Origin: Anadara kagoshimensis
Lineage: Eukaryota; Mollusca; Bivalvia; Arcoida; Arcidae
NCBI GenBank assembly: GCA_021292105.1
Contig: CM037864.1
Location: 47,690,094-47,754,093 of the forward strand
Direction: 5' to 3'
DNA: 64,000 bases
In this document: piece after piece, positions 63,891 through 64,000 of the stretch
How positions within the stretch are numbered: position 1 is the first letter of the stretch
Layout: every line of letters begins with the position of its first letter
The notes under the pieces: generated by a model
Told to the model about the DNA's origin: nothing
What the model saw: the letters and a program-made list of their open reading frames with translations, nothing else
The model's database searches: none
Made by a program: the position numbers and the translations under genes

Positions 63891-64000
63891 TAAACGAAAT
63901 AAACACATGTGTCCCTTTACATAAATGCACTAGACTATATAAATATTTAAATTGAAGGTCAAGCGGCCAGGTCAATGTTGTTTGCCTACTAGTATACATC

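Overview
The window is eukaryotic, and most likely from a bivalve mollusc. It is AT-rich and intron-bearing, full of microsatellites, tRNA-derived SINEs and decayed retroelements. Several repeats resemble ones I associate with bivalve genomes: a reverse-transcriptase family with an 'LYDKRDDFNF' block, a Penelope-type hammerhead ribozyme, and a 'gagcctttggctcaggtgagct' tail. The species cannot be fixed from sequence alone.

The protein-coding content is a small cluster of genes with a DZIP3-like HEPN domain, in two subfamilies. Type A (minus strand; three copies, A1, A2, A3) has three coding exons: a 751-nt HEPN exon, a 110-nt helical exon and a ~90-nt coiled-coil exon. Type B (plus strand; two copies, B1, B2) has four: a HEPN exon, a 122-nt acidic exon, a short coiled-coil exon and, in B2, a 693-nt coiled-coil exon. 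I derived the splice sites by eye from GT/AG borders, matching phase and conservation between copies. Type B keeps the HEPN RNxxxH motif (RNDLAH or RNDLSH). All type A copies have lost the Asn and His.

Layout. 1-5.9 kb holds repeats and a ZNF862-like zinc-finger remnant. 5.98-13.48 kb is duplicated block A1, and 14.11-21.60 kb is a nearly identical block A2. 21.6-35.4 kb is block B1, with its gene at 30.75-35.43 kb. 35.8-41.4 kb is a spacer with retroelement fragments and an intact-looking hammerhead ribozyme. 41.4-45.9 kb is A3 and 45.9-54.8 kb is B2, with its gene at 51.35-54.79 kb. 54.9-64 kb is gene-poor, with retroelements, one of them split by a ~2-kb element with terminal inverted repeats. 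A2-B1 and A3-B2 are therefore two copies of one unit in which a type A and a type B gene are transcribed away from each other. A1 is an extra partial copy.

The copies decay differently. A1 has a 2-bp deletion in the HEPN exon, A2 a 1-bp deletion in exon 2, and A1 and A3 a 1-bp deletion in exon 3. B1 has a broken last exon. B2 has a stop at the position of B1 codon 7 but is otherwise open for 539 codons from the next ATG. Homopolymer indels could be assembly errors.

In the entries, 'RT-P' is my shorthand for the recurring reverse-transcriptase retroelement whose 3' end (about 180 bp) is scattered through the window on both strands. Its Penelope-like affinity is inferred.
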